Shown: positions 21,501 to 34,187 of the stretch, piece after piece
How the letters are laid out: each line of letters opens with the position of its first letter
How positions within the stretch are numbered: position 1 is the stretch's first letter
Source of the DNA: Agarophyton chilense
Taxonomy: Eukaryota > Rhodophyta > Florideophyceae > Gracilariales > Gracilariaceae
DNA: 64,000 nt
Reading direction: 5' to 3'
NCBI GenBank assembly: GCA_030374765.1
Contig: JARGXX010000068.1
Location: 4,650,001 to 4,714,000, forward strand
Program-made: the position numbers and the translations under genes
The notes under the pieces: generated by a model
What the model was told of the DNA's origin: nothing
Databases searched by the model: none
Seen by the model: only the letters and a program-made list of their open reading frames with translations

Positions 21501-23000
21501 TCCTCGGTTCTCTATATTTACCAATAGCCACAGTTAGCATCCAGTGTGGTGAATATATTTGCGTCCCATACAGATCCAATTCATTCATCCATTGTTCGTA
21601 TCGGATACGAGTCTCTCACTGTAACGGCATTCAACTTCCGATAATGGATACCGAACCGCATTAGGGTTTCTCCTTGTTTTTTGTACAAGCACCACGGGGC
21701 TTGCCCATTCGGCATTAGCGGGTTCAGTCACGCATCCATGGAGCATTTTCTGCACCTCCTCTACTTCTACCTCACGGGTTTTTGGACCAGCCCGGTACGG
21801 TTGCAAATGAGTAGGATTGGTGCCTGGTGCCAAGTCTTTGCGGTACTGGGTTGCTTCTATCACCCCCAGCCGTCCAGACCAAAAGGTTTCGAACGGATCC
21901 CGTAGATAGAGTATCCTTTTTCTGTTTCTTTCACTCTTGAGGGCTATATTTGCTTCCTCTCTCCAGTTTTTCTCCTCATCCAGTTCTATGTCGGTGTCGG
22001 TCTTCTCTATGTTTTAGGCGTTTTGCTTTACGTTTTGGTTTTCATTCTCTCTATCCTCCCCCTCCTGATCTTTTACGTCTACGTGAGAGCATGATGGTTT
22101 CATTGTGAAGATGTGATCTGGCACTGGGAGCGCTTAGAAGGTAACGGTTTTTTTGAGATTTACCATGTGGGTTCTGAAGTTGCTGAGGTATACCTTGAAC
22201 GGCTTTTTCAAAAAATTGTCGACAATTCCATTTTCCACTAAGGTCAACAAATGTTTAGCCACCATCTTGGCACGGTTCTGAATGGATACCACTGGAATGG
22301 CACTCCTGGTCGTAATGATGGGACTTGTACTACCATTTGGTGGGAAGGGGAAATGGATATCATATGGGCCAGCGAAACCTAGTTTGTTATTATATCTGTT
22401 GGTTGGTCTGAAATCTCTCGTCTGGTGTTCTTTTTCTGGGGTCCTCTGTGCTTATCAATAATGGCAATGCACGTTCAATTGTTGAAATGTACCGTATAGG
22501 ATCTAGAAAAAAAACCCCTTATGTTACGGTCGATAAATGATTTATCCAGAATACAGTCCGTTGCCAATTGGTTGATCACTATAAAGCGGACTCTTACCTT
22601 CAGTTTCTTAACTATCACCATGAGGTTAACATAACCGCGGACTGAAAAGGTATGTTGTTAGCATACACGTGTGGGTTCTGCAATGTGCAGGGCTGTATCC
22701 TGTCCAAAAACCTTGGTGGTAATAGTCTGGCATTCAACAGATTGATTCCCCGCTTCTGTATCCAGGACGGTAACCAATGGAACCAAATGGTTATTAGTAA
22801 ACCCAAGGGTGATATTTACCTTATGGTTACTGTGTTCGAGGAAGCATATAGTGACTGGCTCATCCATAATATCTTCTTTTCCAATGACCAATGGGTATTC
22901 ATTCATACCTAAACCAGATCGTATTGGAAGGCCGTCCGAGTGGGAGAAGTTGGTGGTGACCTTCGCTTTAACCAGTTGTCGTTTCCCGCGTCATGGACGG
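18600..23000 (-). other. Element 3 pol region (fossil)
   Basis: Minus strand, heavily decayed. Recognisable in order: protease region near 22.6-22.9 kb (LVPLVTVLDT); reverse transcriptase near 21.0-21.9 kb (VVIYSKTMEEHNENVRTVL, SFIGLCNFYRRFIKCVPKIAAPLNQ); RNase H near 20.7-21.0 kb (YWSRELTQTEQNYSVTEK); integrase near 19.3-20.25 kb (HYSKLAGHPGGTRLYYNLE, LLTDNGSNLTSKFFEAV, YHPQSNGQVERFK); and a chromodomain near 18.6-18.85 kb (YSLRWYGCGSGYYTLKPPHHI). Many breaks. Confidence 0.75.
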
Positions 23001-25133
23001 GTTCAGTGTCCTGAGTTCCGTTTGAGACCAAATTGACCCGTTGAGGTGCAATGGGGCGCGCGTTCTCGTTCCTTTCAAGCAGACCCGCTGCGGATTTGGA
23101 GCAGGAGATTTCCCGATAAGTTTTCTGCCGCACCTAAAGGAGCATGGCTCATATATGGGGAGCCAAGCTGGTACAATGCGTAGCCAAATGGTGGGGAGGT
23201 AAACAAAACCCAGCAAAGGAGGTTGCCTTTTGCGGGGTCTCTTAACGCCATTGTATTTGGTCTGGGTTGGAACTTATTATGGAATGTCATTGCCGTTGTG
23301 CATGAAAGCTCCCCACTAGCTTGGCTAACACACGGTACTGCAAAAACCTGGTTCCATGGGGCGGACTCCATCGTTGTGGGAATCGACAGTGGTTTGTAAG
23401 GTGACTCACCAGATACTGAAATTGACAAGTTGGAGGGAAGGAGCGAATGTTCTCCGACATGAGAGAAAGAGATCAGCAGAATCGCTTGCCTATGAGGTGT
23501 GTGCCCAGCTTTTCTGTCATCGGTCGTGGATGCTTCTCCGATGTCGAAGGCTGACCGTTTCGGTTTATCCTTTTTCTCTTTCAGAGTGAGGGCCCCAGTC
23601 CTCTTCCCCATTCGTTAGGTATTCTCTAGGCCCTGTGCATAACGCGCCAGTGTCTCGGAACCCACCTTACTGTTTGTACCAAGGCAATTCCTTACCGGAG
23701 ACCTTATTGGTTTGTCAATGTTATTAGCATACATTGACTCTAACTTTGGGGTAATAAAAACGATAACGCATCGGGACGCCGTCGCCCAGAGCGAGCGTGC
23801 GTATTCCAATTCGGGTTGTCCCACTCATTGACGGTGGGTGAGCACCTCAGAGTAGGCCTCCTGAAGTATCTCATCGGTTGCATAGGTTTCCAAAAGAAAA
23901 TTCACCATCTGTTGGTACATATCCAGCATTTCCGTCATCATACACCGCCAATTTATTGCCTGTTACGCGGCTGTGCAACATGTCTCCGGCCTGACCTTTG
24001 AGGTAAAACTGGAATAACCACACCGCGGTACCTTCCGAATACCAATTTTGGTGACATGCTATCTTGAACCTCTGAAGAAAGTCTGTGATAGCGATGGGAT
24101 CATCTCCTGAAAAACAGATATCCCCCATCTGGAAACCAAGGTTCCAGTGATGCTTAGTTATCTTCTGAGTAACCTCTTTGGTAAACTCAGAGCTCTTGTT
24201 CTCCAGCCTATAGGTCTAATAGTCGTCCGCCTTTGTAAAAAGGTCGTTTAACGGAATGATTCTCTGTAGGTAAAGATCGCTGTTGGAATCTGACTCCGAC
24301 GAGTCATACCGTTCTGTCTTACCCTTGCGGTTATTTTTTTCATTTTTACGACGGAAATCATTCCTGCGTTTCCGTAAACCTTTTCGGCTGTTATCCGTTG
24401 ACAAACCTAATTCGGTTTCAAAGCTCGAAAAGTCAAAGTTCGACCGGTGCCCCGTTCTCTTTGGCCTTTCGGGTTTATGCTTTTTTTACCAGAAGGCCGT
24501 CGATATCGCTTCTCTTCTGAGCTCGATGACTCATCTTTACCACCAGGGTCTAGGCCAATGGTTCCCTGCGCGGCTCTTCCAACAGGTCTCAATAGGTAAA
24601 AAATCCTGGGCCCTCAATCGCCGGAGGCTCTGCCCCTCTCCAAAATCGGTCGTGCGGCTTTGCAATAGTTTGCGTCGTTGGAAGGTTGGTTTGGAGATGA
24701 CCGGAAACATCATAAGGTTTCTGAAAAGGGGCTTGGGCCTCTTTCTTGAAAGAGGGTGCTTTCGACCCTACTTTGGGTTGGCAAACCCCATGGTTCTGTA
24801 GGCGTCACGAATTGGTCGATTTGACCTTTTACCTCGTTGTCGAGGTAGTTGTTGATAAATTCCGGGAAACGTTCCATCACTTACCGACCGATAGGTCCGA
24901 TCAACCACGACACGGGTGATTGCATCGATATCCAGACGGAGACCAGGGGGTTCTTGTTTATTTCTAACCACATTTGTATGTCGGGTTTCTGTCGTGAAAC
25001 GTCCTGTCTCTCGACCTGCCATTTCGACATGAGTGGTTCTCGGCTTCCAAAGAAGTTCCTCCGGTTTGTCCATGAATGGTTTTCAAAGATATCCCAGTGG
25101 GAGAAGACCACCAACTTATGCACTAGGCGCTCT
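23001..25133 (-). other. Element 3 gag region (fossil)
   Basis: Minus strand. A gag-core block is visible near 23.9-24.1 kb (AITDFLQRFKIACHQNWYSEGTAVWLFQFYLKGQ, with an aromatic and Gln-rich pattern typical of retrotransposon gag), preceded by basic, Ser/Asp-rich sequence near 24.2-24.6 kb. The region is interrupted at 25134 by element 2 and resumes after 50172. Confidence 0.55.
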
Positions 25134-26022
25134 TGTAGGAAAACACTTGGAGCGGAGACACCACGAAGATGTTCGGGATCTCCCTCTCTTTAGAGACACG
25201 CCTCAGGCGGAGGAAACGCGTCTCGGCGGAGCACAGAAACAGAGCCACTCTGGAAAGACACGACGAAGTCGGGTGTAAGACCGAGGCCAATCCGGCGGGA
25301 TATACCTAGAGTGTTTAGGTGAGAACGGCACAGTCCGGGGTGTGACCAATCCTAGGCGGAGTGGTGCCACGGAGATTGTCGGAAAAGGAGCTAGGAAACA
25401 CTCGTATGAGGTGGACGAGCGAGGTGAGTGAGGCGGCCACTCACAAGAGCCAAAACGGAGAACAAGAGGAAAACAGGGGCGAAACCCTATACAGGGGCAA
25501 GACTACGACAAGTGTCGGCGATTAAATATGAACCCACGGTGGTGGTAGCACTCTGGTTGACAGAGGGGTGGATGAACTAACGTGCAACGGGCGCTCACGC
25601 GGTATGCGGTGAAGACGAGCCGAAGGCGAAAAGTTCAGAGCCAAGACTCCCTGCTTAGGGTCTCCCAAGAAGGTGTTTACTGGGGAGCAGTGCTCAACCT
25701 CCTAAGTAGTGTCGCACGCGGCCCCTGACAGTGGGCGCGCGCCCAAAAAAATAGACACTAAATAGCGATAGCGTAGCTAAATAAATACTGAAAATTACTA
25801 AATATTACTAACCATTAGGTAGAATCCGGGCCATGTGTGGCACGCCTCGCACTCCAGCGGCGGCATCCGTGCAGACTACTTGTTCCACCAGTGTGCACTT
25901 CCGGTCCTAACCGGCCGTCGGCACGCAATAGCGGTCTAGCTTGTCATAGACCAAGCTAGTCCTCAAGCGAGCGAAATCTCTAAGTCCTGGGAAGAAACCC
26001 CCTTGAAGGGCATTGCCCTTCA
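25134..26022 (-). repeat. 3' LTR of element 2
   Basis: 889 bp, begins TGTAGGA and ends CCTTCA on the plus strand. Aligns along its whole length with 49278-50167. The base pairs just outside (GCTCT) repeat after the other LTR. Confidence 0.9.
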
Positions 26023-26245
26023 AATCCCCCTCCTTAGGTGTCGAACACGCCGTCGACATGGCGGGGAGGCAACGGTCCAACCGGCATAAAAGCGAGCCGC
26101 GTAATGCGTCCAGCGACCACTCGACTGTCGAAGGCAGAGCTGCCCAACCGAACGACAAACGCACCAACGCGGTAACCACTCCTTACTGCATCGTACACCA
26201 ACCTCTAGCGATTACATTCCGATACCTCGGCGACCAGTACTGCCG

Positions 26246-27910
26246 ATGAACGGTGGTAACAATCCCCGCCGGGGTTACTTTTCCGGTTTCCATTCGGCTC
26301 CCCTTCCGGGGAGGAGTGCCTCGTCAACCGCGCCTAGCAGACCCCGGGGTCCTGTTGAAGCTTCAAGCCACATCACTCCTGTGGAGGACACCTGGCCCAC
26401 TTACGACGAACTCGTCGGGTTAAACCCGCGTCAACATGCGGCGATTCTCCGGAGAGCTCCGTGGTTCCATCCGACAGCGGTCTTCGACGAAGAAATCGTG
26501 GCGCCGTATGCTGATGGCAATGCGCATCTCCCGGGCGAGCTGCCGGCTTTGATCACCACCTCGTGGGATTGTCGACGCCGTGTGGCGGTTCCCGTTCACC
26601 CTATTCTGCGGCGAAGGCGCGAGTTGGCGGAGGAGGCACATTGTGTATTCGTCCGCATCGGCTACTCACGTATCAACCGGGCAAACTTTCAATACCCCAT
26701 CCCCGACGAGTTCGGGTTCGACCTACGGATGTACCGGATGCAGGGTGAGATCGGCTATTGTGACCGCCTTGCGGCGTTGGAAACTTACGCATGGCGCGGT
26801 CAACCGCGAGCGCGTCAAGAAGCGATCTGCTGGGTCCGTCCGATCATTCGTGGCGAGTTCCGTCACCTTCGTCGTGGGTCCCGATATCGGTGGTTACAGA
26901 ACCTCATCCGCGAGGAGCATCGGGGCAGATCCCGCTTTCAGTTCTTTGTACCTTATCAGAACACGGAGATAAACCGGATTAGTCCCTTCTATCAGTTCGG
27001 GCGATACGTTCCCCTGCCTGGGTGGTGGTTCTCCGTCGAGGTGTGCCGGGGATGTTACGTGGAGTTGCCTCCAGTCGTCTCCTATCTGGGCTCATAAGTC
27101 ATCGAGGATCCGCACTCCGGCTTATGGTCCGTGGTCCTAACCGTATAGGCAGTCCGCCCCGCGGCGTACATCTTGTGGGAAGCCTACGACCAGTATTGAC
27201 TGTGGTATCTTCCTCCGCGTTTTCGTGGTTACATCCGGCAGCTGGACCTTCAACTCCCTCTTGGAGGTGTCAATCACGCTGACAAAGCTCAGGAGCTCAT
27301 CGACATCATTGGGCGTGTCGACTGGGCTGCCGTGCCTGTCCGGCAGAGCGGCCGTGGTCAAGAAGCCGGTGGGGCTGATCAGTCTCCGGGGCGTCGCACG
27401 CCGTTGGCGGGAGATTTCATCTTCTTTAACCCATGGGAACAGCAAGAGATCTCCAAAGCGGAGGCGTCGGCACTCCGGATGGCTCCGCGAGGCATACCGT
27501 ACGGGCACCCCGTGGGGTTTGTCAACTCGGATGACTTCTACTACGCCTATGGCTGTGATGTTCTCCCGGAGGAGGAGGGCGAATACCGTGGCGACGAGGC
27601 CATGGAAAACTTGGGAGACCCCGATGGTGCAGATACTACGGCGCATCCGGCGCAGGGAGCGACTCACGCAGGTGTAGTGGTCGATCCAGTGGCGGCGGCG
27701 TTGCCGGACGAACCGGAAGTAATGGAGGTTCCCATACGCCCAGAGGCAGCCGTGATCTCCCAGTTCCTTCGGGGTGTCGGACAGAACGCGCAAGCGGCGA
27801 GGGGCGACATCGGTACGATGAGAGACGCCCTCGTGGCACGCCTGGCCGGCGGGAGTAACTCCGCTAGCGATTTGGCTGGCGTGCACGGTAGTCCGGGTTC
27901 TTCCAACTGA
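26246..27910 (+). other. Element 2 antisense reading frame (fossil)
   Basis: Plus strand, opposite to gag-pol, between pol and the 3' LTR. Homologous to the 604-residue frame of element 1. Shared blocks include RAPWFHP (element 1 QAPWFDP), VPYQNTEINRI (VPYQMIEIDRI), FGRYVPLPGWWFSVE (FGRYIGIPEHWAAIE), VNHADKAQELIDIIGRVDWAAVP (ANHADFLHLVDVIDGVDWSGVP) and DQSPGRRTPLAGDFIFFNPWEQQEI (DHSPGRTASAGDFVWYDPWTRQLI). Broken about once or twice. Confidence 0.7.
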
Positions 27911-28149
27911 TCCCTTGGGATCCTTGTTAGTATATACTGCTGTGCGGCAGTGTGTGCAGCAACTTCGAAAATAGTAAACTGCTTCCGTCTATGACGTATT
28001 TGTCTTCTTTCTTCTCTTCCACTTCTTCAGAGTGTCCTTCTCCAGGTCTTCTGTGCATCTTCTCCTTCTTCCAAGGGTCCTTATCCAGATCTTCTGTTTT
28101 TTTATCCCCATCGGGGGTCTTCTTAGCAAACTTGGGCTCGGTCTATGGT

Positions 28150-31100
28150 AGCCGGCAAAGCCGTGACAGTAAGACGACGATACTGTACCACCTTTGACCG
28201 AGGTAGGTGCTCTATCGGTTCGTCTGAATCCCATTCGGGGCCGTACCCGTACCAACGGACCAATTATTGGATATATCCCTTTGGGTGGTAGGAGTGCTCC
28301 AAAATGCGTCCGACCACGAACTCTTGTCGGTACACTTCCCGACCATCCCGTATGACGGTGTCGCTATTTCCGGGTGGTACCCATCCTGAGCCAGGGGTTG
28401 CCGAAGTGATCACGCGTTGTGTGGCTTCGCTTCGGCTGGACCGTGTAGCGCGCAAGGCAGTCCTCGGCTGAGTAGAATGTCAACCCGACTTCGGCGGTTC
28501 ATTTTCCCCAAGTGCCGGGCTTGTTTCGGCGCTCCCCACTCCGGTTGGAAGGCCCACACCAGCGGGTAACCTGGGTGTTCGTTCCGCTAATCGGCGTGGT
28601 GAAGCTCGCTCCTGCGGTGAGAATCGCTGGGGCAGTGGCGCATTGTCGCACATCTCTGTCCCACGGCGGGGTTCCGTGTAGTCACGTGAAAGTTCCAATG
28701 GCTGGCTGTCCGGCGTCGGCGCCGTGGATGTATGAGCCTCCCTGTGCGGGGTACTTGGCAGTGCATCGTCCACTCGTACTGTATCAGGCTTTGGTGCGTC
28801 GAGCGCATTTGCTTTCCGTGTTGCATGTGTGGTGAAACCACGGCGAGTGTTGGTGGCGTTATCCGCAGCTGCGTTCTGAGGCTTGGATAGCGGCTGCGTC
28901 GAGTCGTGCAGGACGTCGGTATAAGGTACCTCTGATGGGCGTAGAATGACACGCGACGGTGCGGCGGTTCTAGCGACGGTATCGACCTGATTACGACGGC
29001 TTTCGGGCGCCTCCCCCTCCTTAGACGATGCGCCGGAGTTGTTGTCCGTCGGGTGGACTGGGGAGGAGCGACGAATGAGCGGCAAGATTCCTTGCGGGTT
29101 GGGCGCCGCGGGTAGCGGAAGGTCAGACAAACCCCGAGATGGGTGTGGTAAGGCGTAGGGACGCGGGTGGACCTGGGGTAAGGGGGTCGAAGAATCCGTT
29201 TCAACGGGAGCAGTATCACCAGTTGGTTGGGATGTTAAGGGCGGAGGAGCCGATACCACGCAATCGCGGGAGATGCGTTCGTGATTACTAGCGAGGTCAA
29301 CAACGACAGTGTCGTAAGCCACTGAAATAACCCGAAAGGGGCCGTCGGCAATGTGTGACAGCTTGTGGCGTTTCTCCTTCTCTGGGTTCCAATACTCCTT
29401 GCAGATGAATACATAACCGTCGGGGGCGAGACGTGGCGGCGAGCGAGGGGCTTTGATATCAAAGTCACGCTTGTAAGCGGCCTGGGCCCGGCACATTGAA
29501 GGCCGTGCGGCGGGAATGAGCTTCGATAGCTAAGTTTTCCACGCTTCGCGGTAAGAAGTCAGTGACTGAAAGTTATCCAGCGTTGGCTGTGGTTCCAGCG
29601 CCACGAGCGGTGGGGTACGGGACAGTACCAACTCGAAGGGCGTTAATCCAGTTTTCCTGTGCACCTGCGTATTGTACGCAACGGTGAGCGCATCAGTGAA
29701 CAAGTCCCAATCTTTAGGGTGGTCTGCAACGTATGAACGGAGTGTCGCAAGTAATGTCCAGTTGAACCGTTCGGCCTGCCCATTAGTTTGGGGGTTGTAA
29801 GTGGTCGTGAAGAGGTTCTTAATGTCCAAGATGCGACACACATCCTCGAAGAAACGAGAGGCGAACTGTCTCCCGTTATCGGAGAGGAAATTGACCGGTG
29901 GACCATAGACGAATACCCAGTGTAGGAAGAAGGCTTGAGCAACGCTCATAGCGGAGATCTTCCGTAACGGTACGGTCCGGGCCAGCTTTGAGAAGCGATC
30001 CGTAATTACGAGTATGATCTTGTAATTCCGCTTAGTGGTAAGAAAGGGACCGAATATATCGATGGCCACAAACTCCAATGGAGCGCGAGCTGGAAACAGC
30101 TTCAACTTCGTCGCGTGACGGCGGAGTTTGACACGGTTCCGAGCGCAATCGGTACAAAACCGCACCGTTGCGTAGCAGTCCACTGCCATTGCAGGCCAGT
30201 AGAAGTTACGGCGTACGGTGAGGTAAAGTTTCCGTCCCCCGACGTGGCCTCTCAGTTTGGAGTAGTGCGACAACCGCAAGACTCTCGACTGGAGGTTATG
30301 TGGCACCACGATTTGTAGGTGCGATCCAACGGTCCGTACAAGGTATCCGACGTCATTCACCTGAAAGGGGAGAGTACCTCTTCCATTGAGTTGAGCGTGG
30401 ACCTTCGCGCAGAACGGGTCAGCGAATTGCTCCCGTATCATCTCCCCTGGATTAATAGGCACGAAGTACCCTGGTAAGGGTTTCTCGGAGTCTTCCGAGA
30501 GAAGAAAGTCGTCCAATCCGGAACCGGGATCTAAAGGATTCGTGTTTCGTTCGTCGTCCTCGATGGTAGCGTCGTCTCCATTCACTGCAAAGCAGGGTAT
30601 TTCATCGTCTCTGACGGGTAGTGCTTCGCCAGTAGTGACCAGGCGGGAGAGAGCATCGGCTTGGGTGTTGCACGATCCTTTTCGGTACTGCACGTCAAAG
30701 TCAAATCCCGCTAGACGGAGACGCCAACGCATCAAGCGGGCTGAAGGCCCCGAGATGGAGATTGGCCATCAAAGTGATGCGTGGTCCGTAAAAACGGTGA
30801 AATGAATATCCATGAGATATAGTCGCAACGTTTGTAATGCCCACACTACTGCAAGGCATTCCTTCTCCGAGACGGAGTATTTTTTCTCGTGGACGTTTAG
30901 CGACCGGGACCAGTTCCCTACGAGGCGTCTTTCCCCATTGGGTGCAGTTTGAAAGAGTGCAAAACCTACTTGGTAGTCGCTGGCGTCCGTATCTAGGGTG
31001 CAGGGCCTTCCAGGCTTGGCCAACGAGAGGATCGGGGCGGAGACGACAGAATCCTTAAGAGAGTTGAAAGATTCCGTTTGGACGGAGGTTAAGGGGTCCA

Positions 31101-32950
31101 GTTTTGGTGGTTGGCCTTTCCACAAAAGCGCGTTTAACGGTGTAGCCTTGTACGCAAAGTGCGGGATGAATCGTCGGTAGACATTTGCGAGTCCCAGAAA
31201 GGAACGAAGCTCGGTTTGCGTCCGCGGTTCTTTAGCCTCTTTGAGTGACTTAACACGAGTCTCCTTGATTGTAACACGTCCTGGACGGATAACATGGCCG
31301 AGATACTTCACGGTGTCCGTGAAGAAGTCACATTTCTTCAACTTAAGAGTGACACCCGCATCTCGTAGCATGGTCATGATATCCCTCACATGAGTGAGAT
31401 GTTTGTCCAGATTATCTAAGAAGACGATTATGTCATCCAGGTAGACCAGGCAGGTACGCCATTTGAAGCGAGCCAATAGGATGTCGATGGCTCGCTGGAA
31501 AGTGGCGGGGGCGTTGGTAAGACCAAAAGGCATCCGTTTGAAACGGTAGAGACCGGAGTACCACGCGAAAGCGGTTTTATCCTGGTCTTTCTTCCTTACC
31601 GGAACTTGCCAGTATCCCCAATTGGCGTCCAGGGTTGTAAAGACGATGGCGATGCCCAGCGAGTCAATATACTCGTCCATTCTTGGGATTGGATACACGT
31701 CCTTGATGGTAACGGCATTCAACCGACGGTAGTCGACGCAAAAGCTCCCGGAACCACCCTGCTTTGGAGCCAGTACTACTGGAGAAGCCTACGGTGACTG
31801 AGCCGGTTCAATGACTCCTGCTCGAAGCATTTTATGCACTTGTGCCTTTTCCTCCGCGCGTGCGGCGGATCTGGCACGGTATGGGTGCTGAGAGATGGGT
31901 CGGGTGTCCGGTAGCAAATCAATCCGGTGTTACGTAGTGGCAATTTCACCAAGGGAGCCGTCCCACATAGTGGTGAAGTCCCTCAACAGTCCTCTCAATC
32001 GATGGCGGTATGACTCTGGGACGTGGCTGAGATCCAGGTCTTCGAGTTCTTGGACTGGATTGGGGCGGTCACCACTTGTTGAAACGGGCTGCGTCCCTGA
32101 TGTTACAGGTTGAACCCCGGGTACCGGTGATGAAACGGGTTCCGGGCTGTCCCCCTCCTTAGAGTGAACGAGTCCGAGAACTTCAGCTGCGGTCAGCTTT
32201 GTCGGTACCATAGCGATGGGGTGCGGCATGACGGACCCTATCACTTTGTTCTTCACCAGATACTGGGGTACAGTGCCTGGATTGGCGATCAGCACGTGAA
32301 ACGGTTGGTTTGTCTCCACATGTACGACTCCATTCGCCATTGCGAGGCTGTGCCTGTCATACAGCGACGACAATGGTTGCAAGACCCGGAGTCCTTGTTG
32401 ACGGGAGGTTACTTTCACCATCATTTGGGACTCAGGCAGGACGCACAACGACTCTGCGACGCGGAGCTTATTAGATTCACGGTTATTCGGTCCAGGTTCC
32501 TGTGCTGCCGGTAGCGGGACATGCTTCTTCGTGGCACGCCTAAGCGGACGACAAACGATCGGAGTGGACGACCTATCCACCATCTCGACAGGCCGTTGGC
32601 AGGGGAAGATAGCTTCGAGGAAGCGGTCGCAAAAGTCGCAACCCAAGATGACTGGGGCGGCTAGTTTCCGACATACGACGAAGTCGAGTTTCACCACGCG
32701 AGAGCCAACGCGGACTATCAGTTCTATGAAACCCACCGTATCTAACGGTTTGTTGTTCGCGTCAGCGACCTCCTGGACTTGATCGCGGCGGATCCTAGAC
32801 TGCAAAGCAGGCGGTCACACTTCCTCCACGACAAAGTTCGGACCGGCACCGGTGTCGAAGACGGTAAGGTGTTGCACCATAAACTAGGGTGAAAGGCCAA
32901 GGTCAGCATAGACCTTGTAATTTCCTTTGGCCATCACCAGAACTCTATCC
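28150..32950 (-). other. Element 2 pol region (fossil)
   Basis: Minus strand. Protease and linker near 32.6-32.9 kb; reverse transcriptase near 30.9-31.9 kb (NAVTIKDVYPIPRMDEYIDSL, LVYLDDIIVFLDN); RNase H near 30.5-30.9 kb (NWSRSLNVHEKKYSVSEKECLAVVWALQTL); integrase near 28.5-30.3 kb (HYSKLRGHVGGRKLY, CTDCARN, LSDNGRQFASRFFEDV, NGQAERFNWTLLATL); chromodomain near 28.15-28.33 kb (VRWYGYGPEWDSDEPIEHLPRSK). A few breaks. Confidence 0.85.
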
Positions 32951-32999
32951 GGGAATCGGTTATGGGAAACACGTTTCCACCGACGACGCAGAACGCTAA

Positions 33000-33389
33000 A
33001 GTGTTCCGAGTTCGCGTCATTGACGGCCTCTTTCCTTGAAAGGATTTTGAGCGGGGAGCGAGGCTTGGACGCCTCGGGCCCCGTCGACCTCAACTCTGAG
33101 GGCGCCCCTCCTTGAGTGGAGACTCCCACATTTAGTTTTTCTGGGCCTGCTCCGCCGGAGGCGGCTGCTCAGGGCGTTGAGCGGGCAACGCCTGGGCATC
33201 AGGTCCAGAAGGTACCGCAAAAGCGGTGGGGTGACCAACCACGTCGGTGACACGGGAATCCGGTGCAGGTACCACCCAAGCTCGGGGATGTGACACGTGA
33301 CGTGGAACATCCGTTCGAGCACGGATATACGATGCAATCGGAACAGCTGCTTTGTCCTCCAGGGATAGGGCCTCGTAATTGACTACGAC
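33000..33389 (-). other. Element 2 gag, C-terminal part (fossil)
   Basis: On the minus strand VVNYEALSLEDKAAVPIASY aligns with the C-terminal gag of element 1 (TTYEALSEEERSRVPAGMYW). It abuts the LTR of the right copy of element 1 at 33389/33390. Confidence 0.6.
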
Positions 33390-34056
33390 TGTAGTATTCT
33401 ACTAGGTCGGGGAATCCAATTGGATGATTTTTCGCGAAGTCGCAGTTGGAACTCATATGTGAGTGATGCCATCGAACTTGTGATATGAAACGGCACACCG
33501 CGTAGAATGCCAGGAGGCAGGGTACATTAGTGGATCACGTGGCATCACGAGTGGAGTGGCTTGCAACGGCGCATGTAGTGGCGATCCACGTGGCAGGTTT
33601 TACTACCCTTTGTAGCTAGACGTCCATTAGGAACCATACCCATACTGTGGTTTGGCTAAGTGGCTGACCACTGGGTATTATTTATATATTTATTTGGGCA
33701 CTCACCCTGGCACACAGTATATAGTGCACCAGAGGTGAGCGCCGACTCCAAGTAAAGGAGGCAACATGGGCATCATGACTATTCTGTTCCTCGCTTAGGA
33801 TTCCCTAACCGGAGATCCAGACGAGCCATAATAGATAGTCAGCCCCCAACCACTTCACGAGCCGTCTCGTACCTACCTTCCATCAACTTTTTACAGTTGC
33901 ACTGTTCACCCTCGCTGGCGAGTAGTGGCCTTACACCCCACTTCCAGCTCACTGGTGTTGTAGCTCTACCACCCCTTTTACTTCGCCACAAGCGACCCAT
34001 CCGCAGTCCGAACACTGTCGCAGGTGTCTGCTCTCTCCGTTAGAGGGGATACTACA
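33390..34056 (+). repeat. 5' LTR of element 1 (right copy)
   Basis: 667 bp. Differs from the left 5' LTR at roughly 2% of sites by eye, more than the outer LTRs differ from each other (about 1%). Confidence 0.9.
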
Positions 34057-34187
34057 AGTGGTATCCCGACTTAAAACCACTGTGATCAGCTGCACTGAAG
34101 AACTCGCTCCTGGAACGTGGAATCGATATCGTTACTTGGAAGAAGTGGAATCACTACAGTTATTGTTTATCAAACCACCTCCGGCAA